From Drechslerella dactyloides (Eukaryota > Ascomycota > Orbiliomycetes > Orbiliales > Orbiliaceae), in NCBI GenBank assembly GCA_020064725.1, contig JAGTWJ010000019.1, positions 1,488,001-1,552,000 on the forward strand: a DNA stretch of 64,000 bases, written 5' to 3'. Of this stretch, positions 23,441-35,776 are shown in pieces; position 1 is the stretch's first letter, and every line of letters begins with the position of its first letter. Position numbers and translations under genes: made by a program. Below the pieces are notes generated by a model. The model saw only the letters and a list, made by a program, of their open reading frames with translations. It was not told the origin of the DNA and made no database searches.

Positions 23441-25602
23441 CACCTCTATCAATATGCAGGTCCGGCCGGCCACAGAAACACCACAAAACGGACGTTACGA
23501 TGCTCCGTCGCCATCGACCGATCAATTAACCTTCACGGCTCGCCAGTCTCCTTCCACCCGGCAGGCTGGCTTGGCCGGCTGCTACTGCCCTAACCAGCCC
23601 GCGCCGCACGTCTGCCTGCACGTCTGGATGCAAGCCCGTCAAGGAACCCGGGCAGGCCAGCCCGCCGGGCAAATGGCTCACCGTTCGCAGCTGCTCGATT
23701 GAATAGGCTTCTTCCGTCCGCCGCTGCGGAAATTGGGCCGGAAGGGACCACTCCTCCTCTCCACACTGCGCACCTCCTGCCGTTCCGGAACAAACGCTGT
23801 ATCCCGATGGTCGGGATAAAAAGGCGACAAGAGAGTGTGATAATTGCTCCTCCGGTGCGGATTTTTTTTTCTCACGTCGTTGCATGCATGTATGCATGCA
23901 TGCAGTCCCACAGATGGACCGAAGTGTACTAGATCGATATCTCAACGCTCACTAGTCGGTTCGACGTTAGCCTCGGGCCACAAGAGAGGGGGAACGGAAA
24001 CAGGGCGAAAAAAAATCTTAAAAGATGCACGGCACTGACCTCCCTTACGTTTTCCAATTCCGTTACTCCACCGCGTCGACAAAAATTCACTCCCGTAATA
24101 TACTAATTGCAATTGATATGGTTTCCAGCATACATCTGCCAGTCAGGTCAGCATCAACGTACGCCATCCGTCCAAGACGCAAAAATGGCCTGAACTTTCC
24201 CCCATCCAGCCAGCCATCTTGAGCTCCCAGTCTCCAAACCCTGTCTCGCAAGCTGCCTACATATCCCGCGCCTGCCCAGATCAAGTACAAAGTCAACTTA
24301 GCTCAATCTCGTTCCCAGGGTTTCCATTTGTCAATTCGATGACCATCACTGCATGCAATGACCGCTGGCTCATCGGTCGAACAGTACATTAGCTGTTCCC
24401 CATCGTCCGCCTTCCATTCGCCAGACCGGACAGGCACTTCCCAGAACCCTCTAGCTCCGTTCGAAGGAGAAAAAAATCATTATTATATGCACGACGGTAA
24501 ACTATAGCATTTCTCTTACACGAGAATTAGCAGATGTTACCCCTCATCTGGAGTGCGCTCTCAGGGCTCCCTCCCTCTACCCCTCACCCGGTCGATCATC
24601 CCGCGTGTGCTAGACCGCTAGCATTCTGCCATCGCCTCAAGCCGATTGAGCATGTGCCAGTGACATGTAGGCGGGGGTCGACATCGCTCTTGCCGGCCGC
24701 GTATATTATCCTATCGACTATATCCCCCTCGTCATTGTAGAGAGCTCCACGCGGCAGATGCATGCACACGCGTTTCTCCAAGTGCAGCTAGTTGTATTCC
24801 GCGGCCTCCTTAGTATACTATCACGGATCGAGAAAAGTGAGGGACGACAGCTGTGGCTGAAAAATCCGACGATGTGGCGAGTTTGGTGGACGGGATGACG
24901 TGTTACCTGCATGTTCGTGCCAGGATGCGCCGTCAATTGAGTTTGGATGACCTGATCCAGTACACGAACATCACTCGATCAATGGCCTGGCCAATAGTCT
25001 CAGGGGCCAGCCAATTATAATATTAATTCCGTCGATGGCCATCTTCTAGAAGGATATCGAGCTTTTAGAACGACTAGAGAGCTCCTGTAGGGCTGAACCA
25101 CGCGAATTCCATGATGGCAAATTCGTCGGCAATCCATTGTAACGCAACATATGCATCGTTTAAAAAGACTGACAACGACACGTAATATAGTATTACACTA
25201 TGCGATCGATAGCCCCATGATCAAAGCTTCTACCGAAGCGCCAGCATGCATGCAAACTTCCTTCGCGACCCAATATCAGTGCGGAGATCGACATCTCTCT
25301 CTCTCTCTTCAAATACAGACATACAAAATGACATATACCATTGCTCGTTCGCCAAAACCAATCAAACCAAGCTAAGCCCTCAAATGCCCAAACTGGGCGC
25401 AGTGCATCCCGAGACTTGAACCTAGCCATATCATAGATACGACAAGCTAGTCTGCTGTAAGACACCATCCATCGTCACCGCTTGTACTACAAACGCACGC
25501 CATGCACGCATTCAAGTCAAATCCGCCTCGCTCGCCCACAGTTAAGTTTGCCCTGACAATGCAACGAACCAACTTCTTCCGTTCCGATAATATTTCATTC
25601 CA

Positions 25603-26502
25603 TCACCCGTTCAACCATGAAACCGCCTGCTGGGCACCGAACGACGATGCAAACCGCAGCCCCGTCGTCCCCATCGGGAAGTAACTCACAAGATACCACA
25701 GCAGCGCGCACATTTGCACAGCGGCAGCAGGTATCGTAAGAAGGTAGCTTTGCAACTAGACACCCCACACGCACCGTCAGCACCCATCACCTCCGTAAAA
25801 CGACAACCCCATGAATCGTGTAAAACGTACCCCGACGGCAAAGTACATCGTCAACGTGATCGAACCAAAGTAGATTCCCGTAAACGGCAGCCGTTCCGGA
25901 GAGAGCAGATGGCGAGCATACGTGAGCGGCCCGTACAGCAGCGCCCACGAGCTCAGGAACAGCAGCGACCCGACGGTCCACCTAGAAAAACCGAGTTAGC
26001 ACATATATGCGTGCGTGTGATCTCGCCTCGCCGCCTGAAATGACGGACGTGAAGCGGAAGGTAACAGCGCGCGCACTCACAGGATTGCAAACTTCCGGAA
26101 CGTCACGAGGATCGACGGCAGCAGGATGAAGCATATCAGAAAGCACACGGCCGCCCCCAAATTGCATATCCCAAATCCCAGCAATCGATCCCATCTCGAC
26201 ACTACACGGCGGTCACCCAAAAACGTCAGCGATCGCCCACCCGTCTAATTCCCCGCACACCAATCCAAGGATCAGATCATGAACGTACTCGTAAACCATG
26301 CCGCCTCCTCCTCCTCGCGCGTGCGCGCCGGCAGCTGCGTGTCGACATTCGACGTCGGCAGCCGAACGTACCCATCGTTCCCAAACGGATTGAGCGAGCT
26401 GAGACTCGAGAAGAAGCCCGTGTTGCGCGATGTCCGAACCGGCTCATCTCGCCGCCGCGACCAGCTGGTCCACTGATTCCGGAACTGCGATTCCGCTGCC
26501 AT
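25603..26502 (-). CDS. SFT2: SFT2-type Golgi vesicle transport protein
   Basis: Exons 26502-26289, 26201-26081, 25981-25831 and 25755-25603 give 212 residues, the usual SFT2 size. The cytosolic N-terminus has the fungal signature FFSSLSSLNPFGNDGYVRLP. Next comes SRWDRLLGFGICNLGAAV, the start of the first of four membrane helices. The others are about WTVGSLLFLSSWALLYGP, FGSITLTMYFAVG and VQMCALLWYLVSYFPMG. The C-terminus GLRFASSFGAQQAVSWLNG matches fungal homologues. SFT2 proteins are Golgi membrane proteins that support fusion of endosome-derived transport vesicles with the late Golgi, with genetic links to the t-SNARE Sed5. The three introns (75-99 bp) are canonical GT-AG. The gene stands alone, with about 5 kb of spacer on each side. 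Confidence 0.93.
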
Positions 26503-29500
26503 AATTTCCCGCGAGCTCAGGCTTTTACCAGCAAGCCTGTCTGGCGTGTTTCGGTTCGGCTGGGGAGTGCGGTTTTGAGGGTTTGATGATCTAGCGGAGC
26601 AGGTCGCTAGCTAGCTGTGGAATTTTCTGACGTCGTCGACGTCGTTATCTCGCTTGCCAGCTCTGGCTCCTCCGGCGGTTGTTCGATGCAAATTGGAAAT
26701 AAAATAAAATGTCCGCGCAGTGGGGCGGCGATACAGGTAGATGCAGGTCAGCTAGCTATCGGTCTATCGGCGGTTGACGGTGCGATCGCAAGGGTACGGC
26801 AATCGTAGGACTCGTAGGAGCAGCGGCAGGCGAGGTCGAACACGACCTGGAGATCGAGCGTCCGGGTGTCGATGGGTGGGGGAGCAGGCAAAAGCGAACG
26901 GTGGCCGGTTAGGAGAGCTTGCGTAACTGCATGCGAATGTGAAAAAGGTTCGACGAACGACGTGCGTACGTACGATGAAAGGGGGGACGGACGTATGCAC
27001 GAACGCCGGCGGCTTGGCGGTCGGCGAAACGGGGCTGCCCGGAGCTAACGAGACGCTTGAGCCGCAGCCCGAAGAGGAAAGCCGCCGGGCGACAAACACC
27101 CGTGACGCCGTCCGCAACGCAGGACCGCCCGTCCAACGCGCGAATTTAGCCATCTCGACGATGGCGGCCAGCCCAGCCTTCTTGCGGACGAGGCGGCGGG
27201 CAGGCAGGCAAAGAAGCATGCTAGCAGGCGGGCAGGCGGGCCAGCGATATGCGGGGTATGCATATCATGATACGTCCGCCACCGGGGCGGGATAGCTTCT
27301 TGAGTAATTAAAATTCACGGCATCCCGTCCGTCCAGCTCGTTAGTGCGTAACACTTTACCAAGGGGCGCACATCCGCCCGCGCAATGCTCGAGTAACATA
27401 CTCAACGGACGAACATACTTATGTATCAGCTAGGTAGCAGAGAATCCTCAGCAGCTAGCTAGTTCACTCCGGACGGGACGGGCGAGCGAGCGGGGCGTAG
27501 TTGAGCTGAAGCGTCACCCGAAACCTCAAGATAATCACCGGAACGTGGCGGAAACGAGACGGTTACCGTCGTCGCTGTCGCCGACAAATATATTTTGCTT
27601 TTCCACGCATGGATGGCCGCGGTGCACTAGCCGGCCTTCGCGATGAGCACGGCATTATGCGTGCGTCTCCGCATTGCATTTATCGATCCGGCTCGATTCG
27701 AATCGCCAGCTTTCCCAAGGTTAAACGTTTCGAGTATCGAGTCAGCGAACTCTGACTGAACATTCCCCGCATCCCGATGAGCCATCGAATTAGCAGCTCG
27801 CTGATGTGATGCGTATTATAAATAAATACTATTTTGCGAAAACTTTGCGAAGGAAGGCGCCGGCGTGAGAGGGGGTCCAAGGCTATCCGGCCCGAGTTCG
27901 AGCGAATGTTAGGAATTCATGATATCATATCAAATAGTATTATCAAGAGTCTGATCGCTAGTATGCATCCAGTTACAGCCACCTCGCTCTTGAGCTCTCG
28001 AGATTTACTTTGTGGTAGCGGAGGCATGTACGGTCGGACTGCTGACGTTCGCTACCCTTGCATCGCAGATGGATGGATGCCGCACTGCGTGATTTGTATC
28101 CTATATTTATATCCACACTTACATACGTTTACTCGTCTTGTCAGAAAATCATGCGCGGATGAGCTGCTTGACGGCCCTCATCAACTCGCATCGGGGCTCG
28201 GCTGTCGATATGATACGACCTCCACTCGATGGAGATACCCGATGATATTTGAAAATCTTCAATTTAATTTAGGAAAAAGCGGCAGCAAAAGTAACACTAC
28301 TGTGTTAACTCAGCGCTGCCGTCGTAGCATCTGCAATGTATGTCTCGAGATGAATGTAATCCATACAGCCCTGCTCGATCCGGAACAAGCTGGTCCGTGA
28401 GCGCTCATCGCAGGCCTAGGCTAGAACCTGCGAGGCAGGCGCGGCAGGCATACTTACGTTATCATGCTTGGCTTGCCTCTTAAGATCTTCTCATTCTTTC
28501 TTTTTATCATTGTCGAAGGCAAGAACGATCGATAGACATCCAAGCCTGCAGGGCGATTTGCAAGGGAGCTGGAACAAAGCCGATAGAGCGAACGAAAGGG
28601 GGGCCCATGTACCTGTACTTTATACCCCGAAAATTCGGTATCAAAGTAGCGATACATGTCTGTCGACACATATTTGATATCTGCCTGGGCGGCGCCGCTA
28701 GGAGATAATGGAATCGATTCGCTGTCAGAGAATGAGACCGAGCTGCGCATCGCTGCAGGTTTTCTCAAATGCAGGTAGACATGTCTACTACCATGTCATG
28801 CATGAGGTGAACTGCATGCCATCGCGGAACGCACATACGGGCCAAGATGTTGGCCGGATCAAGCTAGCTGGTGGGCTTTTTTCTTTTCTGTTTTGCATTC
28901 ACAGCTCTCATGCAGGTGTGTACTTAACTTGCTTATGTATGTCATGTAGCAGGGTGAGCAACGTACGTTCGTTTAACCACCTCCAGCAGCAGCAGAGCTG
29001 CAGCGCTTGATCGTTGTGAATCCAACCTTTGATATCATATATCATTATGCATGCATGAACCAAGAAACACGGCTGGCATTCCAGAGACATCGGCCTAGAT
29101 AATTAGTCAAAAAAGGTCGCTCGCTAGTTTCCAACAGGCTTATCTTGATCTTGACTCGCCCGGCCGCTGGCTGCGAAAGCAAGGTTGTTTTGGCGTCTGA
29201 AGACGGCAGGAATTGTCTTCTATTGGCCATGGATCGCTGGACGGGCTGGCTGGTATCGTCGTGTGGCTGGCCTGGCGCCGGAGGGGGTGCGCTTAAGCTC
29301 TCAGCTCCTACTGGTTGGGCCGACGTCCATTCCAGCGGCCGCGGTTTGCCTTTTCGAATTCGCACTTCGTATCGCGTCGAGCCGGCTCGGCCACAGTTGC
29401 AGCTGAGGGTCGAAGCAGCCAGCCAGCCAGCCAGCCGGGCGCCGACATGCATGCATGCAGACGAACGGATGGGGATTTTTCTTCTCGTTCATGTTCAAGA

Positions 29501-30174
29501 TGAAATCTGGTTGGCGCATCTTGTGCCTCCGGGCCCAGACACGGACTGAAGATTACGGACCATGATACGATTACGATACGGCAGAGCAGGCGAGAGAGCG
29601 AGACAAGATGCAGATGCGAGAGTCGACCGCAGCTCGCGCAAAAGCAATTTGAAACCAAGCCGAAAAAGAAAAAGGGCGGTCGGAAAAAGAAAGCTGCGAG
29701 TGAGGCACAACAGGCAGCGCAGGAGACGGACAGAACAGACAAGGAGGCAGGCAGGCCAGGCCCGGCCGGGGAGGAGGTGGAGGAGGGAACAAAAGTCTGG
29801 AGTAAGCGTGAGGAGGGCGGTACCTCGAAGGTACCTCCCCGGGAGACTTTCGGGACTGCGAGGGAGAGCTACCCACCGCACCCCTGCCAGGATGATAATT
29901 ATCGGTCCCACCGCGGACTGTCAGTGTTGATATATTATTACGACAGACTGGAGTGCTACTTTCCGAGCAACCCACTCGAGTGCGTTAGCTGGACGTGCTG
30001 CTGTGGATATGTGGAATACCACCAGTAAAGCAGTAGATGATGCCGCCGTCGAACGAGACCCCTTGCTGGCTGTGCGGTTGGGGATGCTGGCCGGACAGGT
30101 AGCACCGACAGCAAAAATGGTCGACGACGACGACGACGAAGAAGAGGAAGACGACGACGGCTGTTGAAACCTGG

Positions 30175-30190
30175 TGCATGCATGCATGCA
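30175..30190. repeat. GCAT/ATGC palindromic tetramer run
   Basis: Four consecutive GCAT units. Similar runs occur near 23883, 29046, 29449, 34722, 36001, 40111 and 48080. Confidence 0.8.
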
Positions 30191-30462
30191 TAGCGTCGCG
30201 ATCCATTACCTCTTTGTCTACCTGCTGTCGCAACAGATTGGGGGATCATATTTTAGTGATTTCTCGAGTTGGATAGTGGAACGTCCTTGGGAATTTAGCA
30301 CCGTGCTTACTCCGCTGGGCTCCTCCTCGTCATCGCCCTCGTCCGTCTCGTCGTCGTCGCCGCCATGGCCAGGGCTCTCCTCGGGCTCCTCCTCTCGGAC
30401 TGGCGGCATGCCTGCAATGCAATGTACATGTACCTGGCCCCTCTCAGCACAATCCGCCTCCT

Positions 30463-30465
<3 letters not shown>

Positions 30466-30498
<33 letters not shown>
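30466..30498. repeat. GGCT microsatellite
   Basis: About eight tandem GGCT units, followed within 20 bp by a TG/CCGTG-rich tract to about 30575. Confidence 0.85.
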
Positions 30499-31660
30499 AT
30501 GTCTTTCTGCCAACCTTAATGTGTGTGTGCCTGTGTCCGTGTCCGTGTCTGTGTTCGTGTCTGTGTCGCTGTGTCTCTGCTCTCGAATTCGTCCCATCTT
30601 TTCGCCGGCCGCCGGCTGCGAGATTGTGCTCCTCCTCCGCTGCAGCCAGTCAAACGAAGGCCGCCCACCCTCCTCGAATTAGTTCCTCCACCACGTCTGC
30701 TCCTCCCTCCCTCCTCTCCTCCCTCCTCCCTCCTCCTCCACCTCCCTCCACCACCCCATCGCAACGGGTACTCCTCCCTCCACCCCCCTAAGATCCGCAA
30801 AAGCTGGGCTAACCAAGCTGCCAGCCTGAAAGCCTCCCTCTTGACCTCCTGCCCTCTGTCTGCCCGTCACCTGCAGCCCGCCGGCGCCCTCCCATTTGCA
30901 AAAGCAAAAGAGAGCGTGAGAAGAAAAAGAAAAGAAAGACTGGCACTGGGAAAAAGTACTTCCATCCCATTTTCCACAATTACCGTCTGGCCTCCTTTCA
31001 CGACCTTATTGCTCGTCCTGTAAGGATGAGCCAGCCCCACTGAAGGATGCTCCGGTCAGCTGTGTTCCTCATGCACACTACCATGAGCGACAAGATATAA
31101 AGAGTACGATCCAGCCCCGTCGTCGCCTCTCCCGGTTGAGGCTCGCCGATAACCTTCTCATCTGTCGTTCCGTAATCTCTATCGTTCTCCATCTCGCCCT
31201 CTCTGCTACCCTCTTCTCTTCCTTCTGCTGCTGCTGCCGCTGCTGCTCTCGCGATCAATCGCCGACGCTCCGTTTATACGCACGCATACGAACACTCGGA
31301 CCCCAGCTTGCTGCTCCCCAGCTGCACAACCGCCTCCTCGAGCTCGTACAACCTGTCCTACCTGGCCCATAACCCATCCAGCTTCCGACTACCCTAAGGC
31401 AATCAATCCTTAGGCGCTCCAAACTCCAGCTCTCCGATACTGCCGCCAATTCCTTCAAGAATCCCATCTTGCGCGGGGTTCTTATCTGCTGCCCGGCTTG
31501 TGTCCGCGAACGCAACACAAAACCACTCGACGGACATCTCGGAAAGTAAGGCTTCGTAACTCTATAAAGCCGATCTTTCTTCGCCGCAAAACCCTCAAAA
31601 CCTAAATCCATCACACTCCCAAAACCCCATTTTCCCAGCTTACCGCCCTACCGGCTCGCT

Positions 31661-33401
31661 ATGCCATTGAGTAAGTCACCCTCAGTCCGTCCGAGACCCG
31701 CGCTGCAGTCTCTCCATGCAAGCTGCACCGGCCCTTCGCTGACACCACACCCACCCAGGCGTTAACGCAAGTACCCGTACGGATCCCTTTCTTTTTGATT
31801 TCGAAGCAGATCTCGGTCCAGAACCGCAAAAGACGACAACCATGGAGAACAACCAGCATTTCATAAAGGACGAGCATGGAGAGCAGCAGAATGGCCGCTT
31901 CGTCCAGGGCGACTTTCCAAACTTCAACGGCCCCTCCGGCTTCGGCATCGACCCGTCCGATCTGTCCTTGAACCAGCAAGGCTACATGTTCCCCAACAAC
32001 AGCAACAACAGCAACAACCTTCAGCAGTTCAGCGGCTCCGCCATCACCGATGACGAGCTCTTGGACTCCCTTGGAACTTCCTATGGCTTCCAAGGCGGCC
32101 ACATGAACAGTGCTTACAATGCCAACGACATGGACAACCTGCCGCCCTCCATGCAGGGCCAGGGCATGCAGCTACAGCAGAACGTGAACCAGGTTTACTC
32201 GCATACCCCGGAGGATGCGCCCATCCAGTCGCCATACGTTCGAAACTTCCCTCATTTCCGTCACCAGCTCCAGACGCAGCAGATGGACAGCCCGTCTTCA
32301 TACAACCCGTCGCCCATCATCATGTCCTCTTCCGCAGACGTTCATCCCAGCTCCTTCAGCGACATGATGAACAAGAACAAACGTAAGACCAGACCCGAAG
32401 CTAACGGAGCAGGTGCAGCTCCTCAACTCTTTAGACATGGTCCGAGCAGTCACTTACAGTGTGGTATAACAGAATCCGGCATGCAAGCGCAGCCCATCCA
32501 GAACCCACACCTAGGCCAACACCGACACCAGAAATCTCTGTCCGGCACATGGGATGGCAACTCCGGCTCTTTGTCCTATATCGAATCCCCCATGTCGTCT
32601 CCGGGACCAGGCTCTGCCGGTCATCGCCAGATCTCCGATATACTAGGCGGCAAGCATGCTTCGTTGCCCGCCAAGGTTGACGGGATGAGCCCAAGCCAGC
32701 AAAGCCAGGAGGCTAAGCGACGACGCCGCAGGGAGTCCCACAACCTCGTTGAGCGTCGAAGACGTGACAACATCAACGAGCGTATTCAAGAGCTATCCTT
32801 CCTTGTTCCGCAGCACCGCCTTGAGGACGAGAAGGTCCGAAAGCACCTTCAGAACAACACTCCGCTGTCCCCTGGCCTCCATGGCGCCAGTCCTCCACGA
32901 GCCACCTCCATGCTGGCCGGTGGTCTCGGGCGACGTGCCAGCGGCGTAGGCCCGGCAGCTCTTTCCATCCCTCTCGAAGAGAAGGATCGGGTTCCAAACA
33001 AAGGTGACATCCTCAACGGTGCTGTTGGCTGGACCAAAGACTTGATGTGGGCTCTCTACCAGAAGACCAAGCAGGAGAAGGAGATGCAGCAGAAGCTAGA
33101 GGCTCTCGGCCAGCCGTTCGCCATCAACAAGACGGAGGAGATGAAGCGCATGGAGGCCGAGCTCGTTGCTGCGTTCGATAACGTTGCCAGCAACGAGCCC
33201 TTCAGGTACTCGCGAGGACATGGCTCCGGGCTCAGAGTTCCCGGCTTCACGGACCTTGCTGGCGCTCCTGTCAACGGACAGGGCGAGCATGGCTCTCTAC
33301 CGGTCAGTAGCCAACAGTTCTGGCACAATACTGGCTCCGCTGACATGGGCGGCACTCTCGCTTTCAAGGAGGAGGACGAGTTCGGCATGGATGTGTCCTG
33401 A
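31661..33401 (+). CDS. bHLH transcription factor with long loop (fungal GlcD-gamma-type)
   Basis: Preferred model: exons 31661-31670, 31810-32382 and 32473-33401, 503 residues. A tiny first exon MPL joins in frame through a 139-nt intron to the ATG at 31842, which alone would give 489 residues. The N-terminal half is Asn/Gln/Ser-rich, as in activation domains. The basic region RRESHNLVERRRRDNINER carries the His, Glu and Arg positions (H-x3-E-x3-R) that read E-box DNA. Helix 1 follows (IQELSFLVP), then a loop of about 60 residues, then helix 2 starting NKGDILNGAVGWTKDLM and a short coiled tail. Homologues in aspergilli are annotated HLH transcription factor GlcD gamma. Targets are unknown. 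The second intron, 32383-32472 (90 nt, GTAAGA...ACAG, GCTAAC branch), is a multiple of three without stops. The long upstream spacer suggests complex regulation. Confidence 0.88.
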
Positions 33402-35755
33402 GCAAAATGACAGGTCAAGTATCTGCAGCTCTATTTCTCTGCTTTTCGTTTTCTTTGCTCATACGGTACGGCGCATTACATACACGGCTCCTGTTTCGGT
33501 TCTCTTTTCTTGTCGCTTCTACAGATGTTTCTAGCTGAGAGTTCTTTTTTTTCTCCTTCTCTTTTACTCTTTCCTATTCCCTCTTCGTATTTGGATTTCT
33601 GGGATACAGGTCTGTTTGTGAAGATGGTACGATATCATGTACACCACTTTCTTCGTGTTTGCTCTCGACTTCCTTCTATTATCGTTCTGATGCTATTTCT
33701 ATATACATGTACGGGGAATGCATAATGTATCGGCGAATACTTTGCGATTTACCAGCAGTTTTACAGTTATTCGTCTGATTTGGATTTTCTTTGGGGAATT
33801 TATCACGGCCTCGAGTAGCGAGCGAACGGGCAAGCCTGTTTTCCGCTCCGCACTCGAGTGCTGTTCGTTTTGGTTTCGGTGTTTTCTCCATGTTCTAATC
33901 AAGTAGTTTTTTTTCTGAAAACCACGCTCTCTACCTACTTGCGAAGCAAGCTTTCTTCCCTTTGTTAGGGTGTCTCTGATAGGATGCGGATGCAGATAAA
34001 CGTGCGAGTTCTGTCTCACAGGAGCTGGCTTTCCCGGTTCTCAGTTCGTTTTTTGTCCTTTCCTGTTTCGTGGCTCGCTCTAGGTTTCCTTTTTCTCTTA
34101 TTTTATTTTGTAGTTTTTGGTTTTCCTTGCCTGTGGTTTGGTGTCGTCCTGTAGTAGGTCGTCGAGTAGCTTTAGTTTAGTTATTCGCGGAATACAGCCT
34201 TTCTTGACAAGATTGCATGCGTTTTGTTAACGTTAGTATACTAGAATGTAGTGGATTGGTCTCGATCGTATATATTTACAACGATGCGTGCTCTGCGCAG
34301 CTGCGGCGCGGAGTCTCGCGTTTACACGCACGCATGTAGTATGAATGTACGGCGGCTTTTGAGTATTATATTGGTCCGTGTAGTTGCTGGCATGAAGGAA
34401 CATCCTGGAGTCTGCATGGGTGGGTATGACGAATCCAAGGTCGTTGCTGGTCTGTGCCTCGCAGCTGCGGATACGAGGCCGCGAGGCTGGCTGTGGTATC
34501 TTCTGGAAAGTTTCACGTTGATTGTATTACATGTTACCGTGCTCGCGGGATTTCACTACGGTGCTATCTACGGTTGCCGTGCCGTTGATTTTTACGAGAT
34601 ATGTTTAATACATAACGAAGCTTGATCAAGCAGTCGGGTCGGGATTTACTCGATAGGATCTATCGAGTCGCTCAGGAACAGACCGGGGCACACGGGTGCG
34701 TGCACTGCGTGGGATATGCATCATGCATGCATGCGGACGTCCGTCGGCGGCACAGCACAGTCGAACGCGATCGATCGATCTATGAATGAATCCATGTATG
34801 TATGTGTGTATTAGTAGGTCAGGCAAGGTTTGAGCTAGATCCTCCCGGCCAGCCGCGTGCGAGCGTGCTGTTTGCGCGGCGTCCGTGCATCCGTTGGATC
34901 CCAGCCTCGAACTGGACTACCTACCTGCACCATGCATCCATCCGAGCTTTATTTCACTGCATGCGGATGGCATGTGCCACCGCGAGCTTGAACCTCGGTG
35001 ACTAACTACGTCAGATCCTTCAACATCATTCCGTTTCTTCGAAATATTCTCCTCCTTCCGTGTGGCGCACATGTGGTATGTTCTCCGCGAGGCGCGGAGA
35101 TAACTATAGAACGGCCAGTGATTATAATATATCACAGCCCGAAGTCTCGGACCTGTGACTCTTCAGCATAACACAGCATACGCCGTAGCTTACTCCTATG
35201 TGAAATATATCGCGTATGGATGTGAAGTGGTTAATTACTTGTTCGGGCGAATGATTCAAGTGACCACAGGCGGCTGCGTGCATATACCGACACAAAACTA
35301 TAAGACAGTAATACTATTAATTACAAGTCTCGGATCCTGTTCTTAGAAATGTAAATTCGTGTGGAAAAGAAAAGCGTACCCGGTGCCGCAGTCGATGAGC
35401 AATAGCTAGATTAGTTAATTATTGCACGCGAGTACCTGGGTATGTAGGTAGCTATAGCTCCCACATGGGCGCCTCATGACACGAACCGTTACACTCACTC
35501 ACCCACCCATCCACCACAAATTTACCTACACAAAAGAAGAAAAAAACGAAAAACAAAATTCACGATGCATGCGCAGCGCTCTAGATGGAATTCCACAGCT
35601 CAGAGTAGGATAAGACAAAGTGCGTGAGTACGTCTGGCTGTGCGAAGAAGCTACGATATTACGTTACCAAAGACAATACATGACATGACATAGATGCCGG
35701 CAACTTAACAGGGCGCATGTGCAGCATGCATGCACGCGCGCAACGTACGCCGCAT

Positions 35756-35776
35756 GCACACACACACACACACACC
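35756..35776. repeat. CA dinucleotide repeat
   Basis: About ten CA units following GCATG. Confidence 0.85.

Larger units (their letters stand above)
20625..25602. other. 5-kb spacer: LARP1-like promoter/5' UTR and repeat-rich DNA
   Basis: Upstream of the LARP1-like ATG lies 1.5 kb of G/C- and CT-structured sequence, likely promoter plus long 5' UTR. It includes three copies of a 9-mer GGCGACGAT (20965-20991) and a GGGA tandem (21936-21960). Further on are a 26-base T run (22478-22503), GAAA repeats (22846-22863), a TATC tandem (23421-23440) and ATGC runs near 23883-23905. Long overlapping reading frames on both strands at 21.4-22.2 kb come from the low-complexity composition. No gene is supported. 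Confidence 0.55.
26503..31660. other. 5.2-kb spacer between SFT2 and the bHLH gene
   Basis: This divergent region must hold the SFT2 promoter at its left and the long promoter/leader of the bHLH gene at its right. The last kilobase is strongly CT-rich (30680-30790, 31180-31260), as is common around fungal transcription starts. It contains a GGCT tandem (30466-30498), a TG-rich tract (30520-30575) and several GCATGCATGC runs. Reading frames up to 200 codons overlap in all frames and reflect low complexity. No gene is supported. Confidence 0.55.

Noticed and set aside
25385..25465. tRNA-like B-box (GGTTCAAGTCTCGGG) on the minus strand
   Set aside because: The T-arm pairing is imperfect, no acceptor stem partner for the 3' side is present, and the A-box is poor. 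At best a degenerate tRNA relic.
30220..31023. Several 90- to 205-codon frames near the CT-rich tract
   Set aside because: Generated by GGCT, TG and CCTCC repeats; residues are nearly all Ser/Pro/Leu/Cys or Arg/Gly.
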